From assembly GCF_018129085.1 (NCBI RefSeq), contig NZ_JAAGBB010000026.1, positions 1 through 64,000 on the forward strand: a stretch of DNA of 64,000 nucleotides. Direction: 5' to 3'. Position 1 is the first letter of the stretch; each line of letters starts with the position of its first letter. Source of the DNA: Plastoroseomonas hellenica (GTDB lineage Bacteria; Pseudomonadota; Alphaproteobacteria; Acetobacterales; Acetobacteraceae). The notes under the pieces are model-generated. The model was not told the origin of the DNA and made no database searches. It saw only the letters and a list, made by a program, of their open reading frames with translations. This document shows, piece after piece, positions 37,812 to 45,963 of the stretch. A program made the position numbers and the translations under genes.

Positions 37812-38411
37812 ATGGCGCTGGTCAGGTCGATGAGCGAAATGGCGGTGATCGACAGGCTGGATGCCGAGCGCGCACGGCTTTTCGCGCTGCTCGGGCGCCT
37901 GCTCTCGGCGGCGCCGGATGCGGCGCTGCTCGACGGACTGCGGCGGCTCCCGGGCGATCCCTCGCCGCTCGGCCGGGCCTATGCCGGCCTCGCCGAGGCG
38001 GCCACGCGACATGGGCCCGAGGCGATCGAGCGCGAGTATTTCGACCTCTTCATCGGCGTCGGGCGTGGCGAGCTGCTGCCCTATGCCAGCTATTACCTGA
38101 CCGGCTTCCTGCATGAGCGGCCGCTGGCCGACCTGCGCGCCACGCTGGGGCGCATCGGCGCGCAGCGGGCGGCCGGCGTGCCGGAGCCGGAGGATCACCT
38201 CGCCTTCGTCTGCGACGTGATGGCCGGGCTCATGGAAGCCCGCTTCGCCGGTGACCCCGCCGAATTCTTCGCACGCCATATCAAGCCATGGGCCGCGCGC
38301 GCCTTCGCCGACCTGGAGGGTGCGGGGTCGGCACGCTTCTATCGTGCGGTCGGCGCGCTCGGCCGCATCGCGATCGAGATCGAGACGGCAGCCGCCGAGC
38401 TGCCGGCCTGA
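37812..38411 (+). CDS. TorD/DmsD-like molybdoenzyme chaperone
   Basis: TorD-like chaperones hold the apo-catalytic subunit and check cofactor insertion before Tat export. About 199 residues from this ATG (MALVRSMSEMAVIDRLDAER) include the family features ARLFALLGRLLSAAPDAALL, IEREYFDLFIGVGRGELLPY and ASYYLTGFLHERPLADLRAT, then PEDHLAFVCDVMAGL. The start is uncertain: ATG codons at 37728, 37788 and 37830 are also in frame and none has an ideal ribosome binding site. Its stop shares a base with an in-frame ATG of the next gene. The partner is surely the alpha subunit encoded downstream. Confidence 0.88.
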   Translation: MALVRSMSEMAVIDRLDAERARLFALLGRLLSAAPDAALLDGLRRLPGDPSPLGRAYAGLAEAATRHGPEAIEREYFDLFIGVGRGELLPYASYYLTGFLHERPLADLRATLGRIGAQRAAGVPEPEDHLAFVCDVMAGLMEARFAGDPAEFFARHIKPWAARAFADLEGAGSARFYRAVGALGRIAIEIETAAAELPA

Positions 38412-38434
38412 TGGATGACCCGGAGGGACAGGAC

Positions 38435-38659
38435 ATGAGCGGGAAAGACGACAAGATCGCGGAGCGCCGGGGCTTCCTGCGGACGCTTGGCATCGGGGCC
38501 GCGGCTGCGGCAGCCGCTGCTCCCGCCGCCGCGCAGCGCGCCGACCAGGTGCCCGCGGGCCAGGCGCGGAAGGAGAATGAGGCCGACCGGCTGAAGGCAC
38601 GCTACCGCGTCACCGAGGACGTGGCCGCCTTCTACCGCACCAACCGCTACGAATACTGA
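38435..38659 (+). CDS. Small Tat-signal protein of the formate dehydrogenase locus
   Basis: The 74-residue product (MSGKDDKIAERRGFLRTLGI) has a twin-arginine motif RRGFLR, a hydrophobic Ala-rich stretch to AAAQRA, then a short mature part of about 40 residues ending VAAFYRTNRYEY. It matches the small 'formate dehydrogenase region TAT target' family. Its role is unknown; it may be a periplasmic partner or assembly helper. The ATG was chosen for its ggaggg 7 nt upstream; one 24 nt earlier overlaps the torD stop. Confidence 0.85.
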   Translation: MSGKDDKIAERRGFLRTLGIGAAAAAAAAPAAAQRADQVPAGQARKENEADRLKARYRVTEDVAAFYRTNRYEY

Positions 38660-38675
38660 CCGGGGACCCGCGATC

Positions 38676-41615
38676 ATGCTGATCAAGCGCTCCGATGGCC
38701 GCGCCGCGAAGCAGCGCCTCGCCTCCGCCTATCAGGGCCTCTCCGCAGGCGGGCTCGACCGCCGCGCCTTCCTGCGCCAGGCCGGCATCACCGGCGCGGG
38801 GCTCGCGGCCCTCGGCAGCCTCGGCACCGGCCGTGTGGAGGCCGCCGAAGGCTCCATGGGCGTGCTCGACCATGCGCAGCCGGTCACCCGGGTGAAGAAT
38901 ATCTGCACCCATTGCTCGGTCGGCTGCACCGTGACCGCCGAGGTGCAGAACGGCGTCTGGGTCGGGCAGGAACCCTCCTGGGACAGCCCGATCAACCGGG
39001 GCACGCATTGCGCCAAGGGCGCCTCGGTGCGCGAGCTGGTGCATGGCGACCGGCGCCTGAAATACCCGATGAAGCTCGTGGGCGGCACCTGGCAGCGGCT
39101 GAGCTGGGACACTGCACTGAGCGAGATCGCGGACAAGATGATGGCGATCCGCCAGGCCTCCGGCCCGGATTCCGTCTTCCTGCTCGGCAGTGCCAAGTTC
39201 TCGAACGAGGGCGCCTATCTCTATCGGAAGTTCGCCGCCTTCTGGGGCACCAACAGCGTCGACCACCAGGCGCGCATCTGCCATTCGACCACGGTCGCAG
39301 GTGTCGCGAACACCTGGGGCTATGGCGCGATGACCAACAGCTACAACGACATCCGCAATGCCAAGACCATGATCATCATGGGCGGCAACCCGGCGGAGGC
39401 GCATCCGGTCTCGCTCCAGCACATCCTGTCGGGCAAGGAGATCAACCGGGCGAACCTGATCGTCATCGATCCGCGCTTCACCCGCACCGCCGCGCACGCC
39501 ACCGAATTCATGCGGATACGCCCAGGCACCGACATCCCGATCATCTGGGGCCTGCTCTGGCACATCTTCGAGAATGGCTGGGAAGACAAGCAGTTCATCG
39601 AACAGCGCGTCTTCGGCATGGAGAAGGTGCGCGCCGAGGTCGCCAAGTGGAACCCGCAGGAATGCGAGCGCGTCACCGGCGTGCCGGCCGCGCAGATGCG
39701 CAAGGTGGCGGAGCTCTTCGCGACGCAGAAGCCGGCGACCCTGATCTGGTGCATGGGCGCCACCCAGAAGACGGTCGGCACCGCCAATGTGCGGGCCTAT
39801 TCGATCCTGCTGCTCGCCACCGGCAATGTCGGCGCGCCGGGCACCGGCGCCAATATCTTCCGTGGCCATTGCAACGTGCAGGGCGCCACCGATTTCGGCC
39901 TCGATGTCACCTCGCTGCCCGCCTATTACGGGCTTGACGAGAATGCCTGGCGGCATTGGTGCCGGGTCTGGGACGTCTCCTACGAATCCATGATCGCGCG
40001 CTTCGACAGCAAGGCGATGATGGAGACACCGGGCATCCCGACCACCCGCTACTTCGACGCCGTGACGCTGCCGAAGGACCAGGTGCAGCAGCGCGACACC
40101 ATCAAGGGCATGGTGGTCTTCGGTCACGGCGGCAACACCGTCACCCGCATGCCGGAGGCGAAGAAGGGGCTGGAGAAGCTCGACCTGCTGGTGGTCGTCG
40201 ATCCGCACCCGACCTCCTTCGCCATGCAGTCCGACCGGCGCGACGGCACCTATCTGCTGCCGGCCTGCACCCAGTTCGAATGCGACGGCTCCCGCACCTG
40301 CTCGAACCGCTCCGCGCAATGGGGCGCGCAGGTCGTCAAGCCGATCTTCGAATCGAAGAGCGACTACGAGGTCATGTACCGCCTGGCCGGCGCGCTCGAC
40401 GTCGCGGCCGAGAAGCGCAACATGCCGGTCCGCTTCCAGGCGGAGATGTTCAAGCCCTTCGACATCCGCGACAGCGCGCCGACGGCGGAAAGCCTGCTGC
40501 GCGAGATCAACCGCGGCAGCCTCTCGACCGGCTATTCCGGCATCTCGCCGGAGCGGCTCAAGCTGCACATGCAGCACCAGGACAAGTTCGACCTGGTGAC
40601 GCTTCGCGCCAAGCCGGACGCGCCGGCCGAGATCCGCGGCGATTTCTACGGCCTGCCCTGGCCCTGCTTCGGCACGCCGGAGATGCGCCATCCCGGCAGC
40701 CATATCCTCTACAACACCAACCTGCATGTGAAGGAAGGCGGCGGCGTGTTCCGCGCCCGCTTCGGCGTGGAGCGGGAAGGCAAGACCTTGCTCGCCGAAG
40801 GCAGCTATTCGCGCGGCTCCGAGATCCAGGACGGCTATCCGGAATTCACCGTCGCCGTGCTGAAGCGCCTCGGCTGGTTCGATGAGCTGACGGCCGCCGA
40901 GAAAGCGAGTCTCGACCGCTATTTCGGCGCGAATATCGACCGCGCGAGCTGGGCGACCGACCTCTCGTGCGGCATCATCCGCGTCGCCATGGAGCATGGC
41001 TGCGTGCCCTATGGCAACGGCAAGGCCCGCGCCGATGCCTGGAACCTGCCCGACCCGATCCCGGTGCACCGCGAGCCGATCTACACGCCGCGCACCGACC
41101 TGATCGCGCAGTATCCGACGCTTCCCGATCGGCGCGGCTTCCGCCTGCCGCATCTCGGCCAGAGCGTGCAGAACCGCTCGCGCGAGATCGCGCCGAACTT
41201 CCCGATCGTGCTGACCTCCGGCCGCCTCGTGGAATACGAGGGCGGTGGCGAGGAGACGCGCTCGAACCGCTGGCTCGCCGAGCTGCAGCAGGACATGTTC
41301 GTGGAGATCAACCCCGCCGACGCCGCGGCGCGCAGCATCAGCGACGGCGCCTGGGTCTGGGTTCGGGGCCCCGAGAGCGACAGCAAGGCGCGCGTGAAGG
41401 CGCTGGTGACGGAGCGTGTCGGGCGTGGCGTCGCCTTCATGCCCTTCCACTTCGCCGGCTGGTACCAGGGCGAGGACCGGCGCGGGAAGTACCCGCCGGG
41501 CACCGACCCGATCGTGCTGGGCGAGAGCGTGAACACGCTGACCAGCTATGGCTACGACCCCGTGACCTTCATGCAGGAAACCAAGGTCACCCTCTGCCAG
41601 ATCAGCGCCGCGTAA
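38676..41615 (+). CDS. fdhA: Formate dehydrogenase alpha (catalytic) subunit, Cys type
   Basis: The enzyme oxidises formate to CO2 with a bis-MGD molybdenum or tungsten cofactor. The 979 residues start with a Tat signal (GGLDRRAFLRQAGITGAGLA). The N-terminal 4Fe-4S site is CTHCSVGC (Cys77, 80, 84) plus Cys112 in GTHCAKGASV. The metal ligand position is Cys202 in DHQARICHSTTVAGV, encoded by TGC, so selenocysteine is not used, and His203 follows as in other formate dehydrogenases. The C-terminal cofactor-binding domain holds PIVLTSGRLVEYEGGGEETR. With beta and gamma it should form a membrane-bound, periplasm-facing complex. Confidence 0.96.
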   Translation: MLIKRSDGRAAKQRLASAYQGLSAGGLDRRAFLRQAGITGAGLAALGSLGTGRVEAAEGSMGVLDHAQPVTRVKNICTHCSVGCTVTAEVQNGVWVGQEPSWDSPINRGTHCAKGASVRELVHGDRRLKYPMKLVGGTWQRLSWDTALSEIADKMMAIRQASGPDSVFLLGSAKFSNEGAYLYRKFAAFWGTNSVDHQARICHSTTVAGVANTWGYGAMTNSYNDIRNAKTMIIMGGNPAEAHPVSLQHILSGKEINRANLIVIDPRFTRTAAHATEFMRIRPGTDIPIIWGLLWHIFENGWEDKQFIEQRVFGMEKVRAEVAKWNPQECERVTGVPAAQMRKVAELFATQKPATLIWCMGATQKTVGTANVRAYSILLLATGNVGAPGTGANIFRGHCNVQGATDFGLDVTSLPAYYGLDENAWRHWCRVWDVSYESMIARFDSKAMMETPGIPTTRYFDAVTLPKDQVQQRDTIKGMVVFGHGGNTVTRMPEAKKGLEKLDLLVVVDPHPTSFAMQSDRRDGTYLLPACTQFECDGSRTCSNRSAQWGAQVVKPIFESKSDYEVMYRLAGALDVAAEKRNMPVRFQAEMFKPFDIRDSAPTAESLLREINRGSLSTGYSGISPERLKLHMQHQDKFDLVTLRAKPDAPAEIRGDFYGLPWPCFGTPEMRHPGSHILYNTNLHVKEGGGVFRARFGVEREGKTLLAEGSYSRGSEIQDGYPEFTVAVLKRLGWFDELTAAEKASLDRYFGANIDRASWATDLSCGIIRVAMEHGCVPYGNGKARADAWNLPDPIPVHREPIYTPRTDLIAQYPTLPDRRGFRLPHLGQSVQNRSREIAPNFPIVLTSGRLVEYEGGGEETRSNRWLAELQQDMFVEINPADAAARSISDGAWVWVRGPESDSKARVKALVTERVGRGVAFMPFHFAGWYQGEDRRGKYPPGTDPIVLGESVNTLTSYGYDPVTFMQETKVTLCQISAA

Positions 41616-41627
41616 GGGAGGCACAGC

Positions 41628-42224
41628 ATGGCCCGCATGAAGTTCCTCTGCGACAGCGACCGCTGCATCGAATGCAACGCCTGCGTCACCGCCTGCAAGA
41701 ACGAGCACGAGGTGCCCTGGGGCATCAATCGCCGCCGCGTCGTCACCATCAATGACGGCCGGCCCGGGGAGCGTTCGATCTCCATGGCCTGCATGCACTG
41801 CACGGATGCGCCCTGCGCCGCCGTCTGTCCGGTCTCCTGCTTCTACACGACCGCCGATGCGATCGTGCTGCACGACAAGGACCTCTGCATCGGCTGCGGC
41901 TATTGCTTCTACGCCTGCCCCTTCGGCGCGCCGCAGTATCCACGCGTCGGCAATTTCGGCAGCCGCGGCAAGATGGACAAGTGCACCTATTGCGCCGGTG
42001 GTCCGCAGCAGGACAACACCGCGGTCGAATACACCCAGTACGGCGCCAACCGCATCGCCGAAGGCAAGCTGCCGCTCTGCGCCGAGATGTGCTCCACCAA
42101 GGCGCTGCTTGCCGGCGACAGCGACATGATCGCCCAGATCTACCGCGAACGGGTGCAGCGGCGCGGCTACGGCTCCGGTGCCTGGGGCTGGCGGACCGCC
42201 TATCGCGAGACGGTGACGATCTGA
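41628..42224 (+). CDS. fdh3B: Formate dehydrogenase beta (iron-sulfur) subunit
   Basis: The 198-residue subunit passes electrons from alpha to gamma. It has the four-cluster ferredoxin pattern: CIECNACVTACKNEHEVPWG near residues 13-32, CMHCTDAPCAAVCP near 55-68, CIGCGYCFYACP near 87-98 and a split site CTYCAGG with CAEMCSTKALL. It lacks the C-terminal membrane helix of E. coli FdnH, as in the FDH3 type. gaggcacagc precedes the ATG. Its stop overlaps the gamma start by 1 nt. Confidence 0.94.
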   Translation: MARMKFLCDSDRCIECNACVTACKNEHEVPWGINRRRVVTINDGRPGERSISMACMHCTDAPCAAVCPVSCFYTTADAIVLHDKDLCIGCGYCFYACPFGAPQYPRVGNFGSRGKMDKCTYCAGGPQQDNTAVEYTQYGANRIAEGKLPLCAEMCSTKALLAGDSDMIAQIYRERVQRRGYGSGAWGWRTAYRETVTI

Positions 42225-43258
42225 TGCGCGCGCTCCGCACCGGGCTTCTCGCCCTGCTCCTGGCCTTCGGCGCCGTGATCGCCGGCGAAGCCCAGACCAC
42301 GCCCGCGCCATCCGGCAACCAGCCGAACCCGCCGGCGCCGCTTCCCTTCAGCGACCGCGGCCAGCCCCAGGCCGACGAGCTGGAGCTGCAGCTCATGCTC
42401 CAGGGGCGGCGGGAGGTCGGGCGCATCACCATCCCGAACCAGCAGGCGGCGACGCTGATCCAGCCGGCCGGCCGGGAATGGCGCGCCTTCCACAACCGCA
42501 CCCTCGCCTGGGTGGGCGGCGTCGCGGTGCTCGGCATGCTGACGCTGCTGGCGGTGTTCTTCCTGTGGCGCGGCCGCATCCGCATGCATGACGGCCGCTC
42601 CGGCCGCACCCTGCTGCGCTTCAACCTGCTGGAGCGTGCCAATCACTGGATGGTGGCCGGCTGCTTCATCATCCTCGGCCTCTCCGGCCTCAACCTCACC
42701 TTCGGGCGGCACCTGCTGCTGCCGCTGGTCGGGCCCGAAGCCTTCTCCGCGGTCGCGCAATGGGGGAAATACGCCCACAACTTCCTGGCCTTCCCCTTCA
42801 CGCTCGGCCTGCTGCTGATGCTGCTGCTCTGGATCAAGGACAACATCCCGAACCGCCGCGACATCACCTGGCTCCGCCAGGGCGGCGGCATCGTCGGCAG
42901 CGCGCATCCGCCGGCGGCGCGCTTCAATGCCGGCCAGAAGATGGTGTTCTGGATTACCATCCTGGGCGGCGGCGCGGTCGCGGTGTCCGGCTATTTCCTG
43001 ATCTTCCCCTTCTTCGCGACCGATATCGCGGGCATGCAGCTCTCCCACATCATCCACAGCGTGCTGGCGGTGCTGATGATCGCGGCCATTCTTGCGCATA
43101 TCTACATCGGCACCCTCGGCATGGAGGGCGCCTTCGACGCCATGGGCAGCGGCCAGGTCGACCTCAACTGGGCGAAGGAGCACCATTCCCTCTGGGTCGA
43201 GCAGGAACTCGCCAAGGGCCGTGACGCCCCGGCGCCGGGCGGCGCGAAGCCGGTGTGA
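42224..43258 (+). CDS. Formate dehydrogenase gamma subunit (cytochrome b556)
   Basis: The 344-residue product starts with a signal peptide (MRALRTGLLALLLAFGAVIA) and a periplasmic stretch of about 80 residues before the first membrane helix LAWVGGVAVLGMLTLLAVFF. Haem-ligand histidines appear in LERANHWMVAGCFIILGLSG, in GKYAHNFLAFPFTLGLLLML, and in SHIIHSVLAVLMIAAILAHI with the end IYIGTLGMEGAFDAM. It anchors the complex and reduces quinone. The long N-terminal extension distinguishes it from E. coli FdnI. A strong terminator follows. Confidence 0.94.
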   Translation: MRALRTGLLALLLAFGAVIAGEAQTTPAPSGNQPNPPAPLPFSDRGQPQADELELQLMLQGRREVGRITIPNQQAATLIQPAGREWRAFHNRTLAWVGGVAVLGMLTLLAVFFLWRGRIRMHDGRSGRTLLRFNLLERANHWMVAGCFIILGLSGLNLTFGRHLLLPLVGPEAFSAVAQWGKYAHNFLAFPFTLGLLLMLLLWIKDNIPNRRDITWLRQGGGIVGSAHPPAARFNAGQKMVFWITILGGGAVAVSGYFLIFPFFATDIAGMQLSHIIHSVLAVLMIAAILAHIYIGTLGMEGAFDAMGSGQVDLNWAKEHHSLWVEQELAKGRDAPAPGGAKPV

Positions 43259-43286
43259 CATCCGCCCGGTTCGGGGCCATATGGAA

Positions 43287-43320
43287 GGCGGCTCCGGGGA
43301 CGGAGCCGCCTTTTCTGTTT
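43287..43320 (+). terminator. Rho-independent terminator of the formate dehydrogenase operon
   Basis: GGCGGCTCC and GGAGCCGCC pair over 9 bp around a 6-nt loop, followed at once by TTTTCTGTTT. This is the clearest intrinsic terminator in the window. It separates the structural genes from mobB, which has its own ribosome binding site 20 nt later. Confidence 0.9.
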
Positions 43321-43339
43321 GTGGGAGACGAGGGGCAGG

Positions 43340-43858
43340 ATGCGCATCATCGGCCTCGCCGGCTGGAGCGGCGCCGGCAAGACCACCCTGCTGGTGAAGC
43401 TGATCCCGGCGCTGGCGGCGCGCGGCGTCTCCGTCTCCACGCTGAAGCACGCGCATCACCGCTTCGATGTGGACAAGCCCGGCAAGGACAGCTTCGAGCA
43501 TCGGGCGGCCGGGGCACGGCAGGTGCTGGTCGCCTCCGAGAACCGCTGGGCGCTGATGACCGAGCTGCGCGGCGGCCCGGCGCCGCCGCTCAGCGCGCTG
43601 ATCGCCCAGCTCGCGCCTGTCGACCTGGTGATCGTCGAAGGCTTCAAGCGCGATCCGCATCCGAAGATCGAGGTGCATCGCGCGGCCAACGACAAGCCCT
43701 GGCTGCACCCGGAGATGCCCGGCATCGTCGCTACCGCATCGGACGTCCCGCCGCCGCATGCGCTGCCGCGCGCCGCGCTCGACGATGTGGAGGCGGTGGC
43801 GGCGCTCGCGCTGCGCTTCGCCGTCGAACCCGCGCGCATCTGGCCGGAGAGCGGCTGA
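43340..43858 (+). CDS. mobB: Molybdopterin-guanine dinucleotide biosynthesis protein MobB
   Basis: MobB is a GTPase-like adaptor that helps MobA convert Mo-MPT to MGD. The 172 residues start MRIIGLAGWSGAGKTTLLVK, with the P-loop GWSGAGKTT, then the signature STLKHAHHRFDVDKPGKDSF and DLVIVEGFKRDPHPKIEVHR. An ATG 21 nt upstream is in the terminator region and is rejected; gaggggcagg lies right before the chosen one. Its stop overlaps the moeA start by 1 nt. Confidence 0.93.
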   Translation: MRIIGLAGWSGAGKTTLLVKLIPALAARGVSVSTLKHAHHRFDVDKPGKDSFEHRAAGARQVLVASENRWALMTELRGGPAPPLSALIAQLAPVDLVIVEGFKRDPHPKIEVHRAANDKPWLHPEMPGIVATASDVPPPHALPRAALDDVEAVAALALRFAVEPARIWPESG

Positions 43859-45273
43859 TGGCACAGCTCACCGATGACTGCTTCGCCTTCGGTGGCGCGC
43901 TGATGAGCGTGGACGAAGCCGAGGCGCTGATCGCCGCACGCATCCCGCCCCTGCCCGGAGAGGCTTCGGTGCCGCTGCGCGATGCGCTCGGCCGCATCCT
44001 CGCCCGCGACGTCGTGGCGCCGGTGGCGCTGCCGCCCTTCTTCAACAGCGCGGTCGACGGCTATGCCTTCCGCCATGCCGATCTCACGCCCGGTGCCGCG
44101 ACGCCGCTCGCCGTCGCGTCCCGCGTCGCGGCCGGCGAAGCGGCATCGGGGCTCGGCCCGCGGCAAGCGGCGCGCATCTTCACCGGCGCCCCGATGCCGG
44201 CGGGCGCCGACAGCGTGCTGATGCAGGAGGATGCGCAGGTCGAGGACAGCGCGGTCCTGGTGCCGCCAGGACTGAAGCGCGGTGCCAATGCGCGCCCGGC
44301 CGGCGAGGATATCGCCGCCGGCAGCCCCGCTTTGCCGGCCGGTCGCCGGCTGGATGCGCCGGCGATCGGGCTCGCCGCGGCACTCGGACTGACTGTGCTG
44401 CCGGTGACGCCGCGCCCGCGCATCGGCGTCTTCTCGACCGGCGACGAACTCGCCGAGCCCGGTGCGCCGCTCGGCATCGCGCAGACCTATGACAGCAACC
44501 GTTTCACCCTGCTCGCGCTGCTCGCCGGGCTGCCGGTGGAGGCACGCGACCTCGGCATCCTGCCCGATCGCGCGGCCGCGACGGCGGCGGCGCTGCAGGA
44601 TGCGGCGGCGGCACATGACCTGCTGCTGACCACCGGCGGCGTCTCGACCGGGGAGGAGGATCACGTCCGCGCCGCGATCGAAGGTGCCGGCCGCCTGGTC
44701 TTCTGGCGCCTCGCGATCAAGCCCGGCCGCCCCGCGGCCATGGGCGTGATCGGCGGCACCCCGGTGGTCGGGCTGCCCGGCAATCCCGTGGCCGCGGTCG
44801 TCACCTTCCTGCACCTCGCGCGGCCGCTGGCGCTGCGCCTCGCCGGCGCCGTGCCGCGGCCCTTGCCGCGCTTCGCCGCGACCGCCGATTTCGCCTACCG
44901 CAAGAAGGCGGGCCGCCGCGAATACGTGCGCGTCACGCTGCGTGACGGAACCGACGGCCTGCCGGTCGCCACGAAATTCCCACGCGAGGGCGCCGGCCTG
45001 CTCTCCTCCCTCACGCAGTCGGATGCCTTCGCCGAACTGCCGGAACCGGTCACCGAGATCACCCCCGGCGACCGCCTGCGCGTGCTGCCCTTCGCAATCA
45101 GGGCTCCAAGTGAAGCAGGTCAAGGAGCCTCCAGGCTCCTTGCGGGGAGGGTTCGGGAGGGGCAGCGCCCCTCCCGAGGCACGCCTACAACCGCACGCCC
45201 TGCGTCTGGAACGCGTTCTCCGCCGTGCGCTGCACTTCGGTGTCGAGGACGAAGGCGGCGCCGATGGCGATGA
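43858..45273 (+). CDS. moeA: Molybdopterin molybdenumtransferase MoeA with run-on C-terminus
   Basis: MoeA inserts molybdate into adenylylated molybdopterin. The product is 471 residues; homology covers about the first 417, with LPPFFNSAVDGYAFRHADL, IFTGAPMPAGADSVLMQEDA, FSTGDELAEPGAPLG, LLTTGGVSTGEEDHVRAAI and VVGLPGNPVAAVVTFLHLA. After LRVLPFAIRAPSE no stop occurs, and the frame reads on through two terminator-like hairpins and 89 nt antisense to the next gene, giving an Arg/Gly/Ser/Pro-rich tail of about 54 residues. The extension looks accidental, from loss of the original stop. Confidence 0.92.
   Translation: MAQLTDDCFAFGGALMSVDEAEALIAARIPPLPGEASVPLRDALGRILARDVVAPVALPPFFNSAVDGYAFRHADLTPGAATPLAVASRVAAGEAASGLGPRQAARIFTGAPMPAGADSVLMQEDAQVEDSAVLVPPGLKRGANARPAGEDIAAGSPALPAGRRLDAPAIGLAAALGLTVLPVTPRPRIGVFSTGDELAEPGAPLGIAQTYDSNRFTLLALLAGLPVEARDLGILPDRAAATAAALQDAAAAHDLLLTTGGVSTGEEDHVRAAIEGAGRLVFWRLAIKPGRPAAMGVIGGTPVVGLPGNPVAAVVTFLHLARPLALRLAGAVPRPLPRFAATADFAYRKKAGRREYVRVTLRDGTDGLPVATKFPREGAGLLSSLTQSDAFAELPEPVTEITPGDRLRVLPFAIRAPSEAGQGASRLLAGRVREGQRPSRGTPTTARPASGTRSPPCAALRCRGRRRRRWR
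45121..45177. terminator. Two hairpins inside the 3' end of moeA
   Basis: CAAGGAGCCT-cc-AGGCTCCTTG (45121-45142) and TCGGGAGGGGC-agc-GCCCCTCCCGA (45153-45177) are perfect 10- and 11-bp stems. They lie where a convergent terminator is expected between moeA and the minus-strand genes, yet the moeA frame runs straight through both. The second is nearly the same as the hairpin after katG. It ends 8 nt before the stop of the 41-residue gene. Confidence 0.65.
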
Positions 45274-45310
45274 GGATGGCGGCGGTGATGCCGACCAGGA
45301 AGGCCTTCAT
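45185..45310 (-). CDS. 41-residue single-span membrane protein coupled to mobA
   Basis: The product [20 protein letters not shown] (first 20) continues [20 protein letters not shown] and ends in L. Residues 4-21 form a membrane helix, with a short polar tail likely in the periplasm. Its ATG overlaps the mobA stop (ATGA), so it is translated in step with mobA. Similar tiny proteins with an AF(V/L)LDT-VQ pattern occur in alphaproteobacteria, but I know no function. Coding status is likely because of the coupling and the membrane helix. Confidence 0.7.
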   Translation of the reverse strand: MKAFLVGITAAILIAIGAAFVLDTEVQRTAENAFQTQGVRL

Positions 45311-45963
45311 GCTGACGAGCTCCCGGTGCCGAGACGTTGTGGATTGGATATGGCGTCCGGCGATGACGCCCGCAAGAGAATCTCGGCTTCGGCGAGTTCT
45401 TCCGGCGTATTGGCGTTGAAGAAGGGATCGATGGGATCGGTCGGCCACTCCGCTTCCGCGATGCCGTGCTGCGCGGTCCAGCGATCGATCTTGCGCTCGC
45501 CGCCGAGCAGCGCCTCGCGCAGCGCGCTGCGCAGCGAGACGGGCCAGAGCCCGACCGGCGGATGCGCCCAGCCGCCGGAGCGCGCGCAGGCCAGCGGCAC
45601 GCCGGCGGCGGTGCGCGCCGCGGCCAGCCGGGCGACCAGGTCGCGCGGGATGAAGGGGCTGTCGCCGGGGACGGAGGCGATATCGGCAAAGCCTTCCGCC
45701 GCTGCCCAGTCGAGCGCCGCCAGGATGCCGGCGAGTGGCCCGGGGTGATCCGGCAGCCCATCCGGGATCACCGGCAGGCCGTACTGCGCGAAGCGTGCCG
45801 GGTCGCCATTCGCGTTGATCGCGACGCGGGTCACCTGCGGCGCCAGCCGCTCCAGCGCATGGTCGAGCAGGGGGCGGCCGCCGAGCAGGCGGAGCGGCTT
45901 GTCGCCGCCGCCCATGCGCCGCGCCAGCCCGCCGGCCAGCACCACGCCGAGGATGCTACTCAT
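45307..45963 (-). CDS. mobA: Molybdenum cofactor guanylyltransferase MobA
   Basis: MobA transfers GMP from GTP to Mo-molybdopterin to make MGD, the form used by formate dehydrogenase. The 218 residues start [20 protein letters not shown], the nucleotide-binding LAGGxxxRMG motif, then [36 protein letters not shown] and [19 protein letters not shown]. It overlaps fdhD upstream by 8 nt and the 41-residue gene downstream by 4 nt. Length is normal. Confidence 0.94.
   Translation of the reverse strand: MSSILGVVLAGGLARRMGGGDKPLRLLGGRPLLDHALERLAPQVTRVAINANGDPARFAQYGLPVIPDGLPDHPGPLAGILAALDWAAAEGFADIASVPGDSPFIPRDLVARLAAARTAAGVPLACARSGGWAHPPVGLWPVSLRSALREALLGGERKIDRWTAQHGIAEAEWPTDPIDPFFNANTPEELAEAEILLRASSPDAISNPQRLGTGSSSA

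Noticed and set aside
39279-39281. Selenocysteine codon in formate dehydrogenase alpha
   Set aside because: The catalytic codon is TGC (Cys), not TGA, so no selenocysteine insertion is needed.
38610-42311. 1233-codon minus-strand frame opposite the formate dehydrogenase genes
   Set aside because: Antisense to the clear alpha and beta subunits; composition and lack of motifs mark it as a GC-driven artefact.
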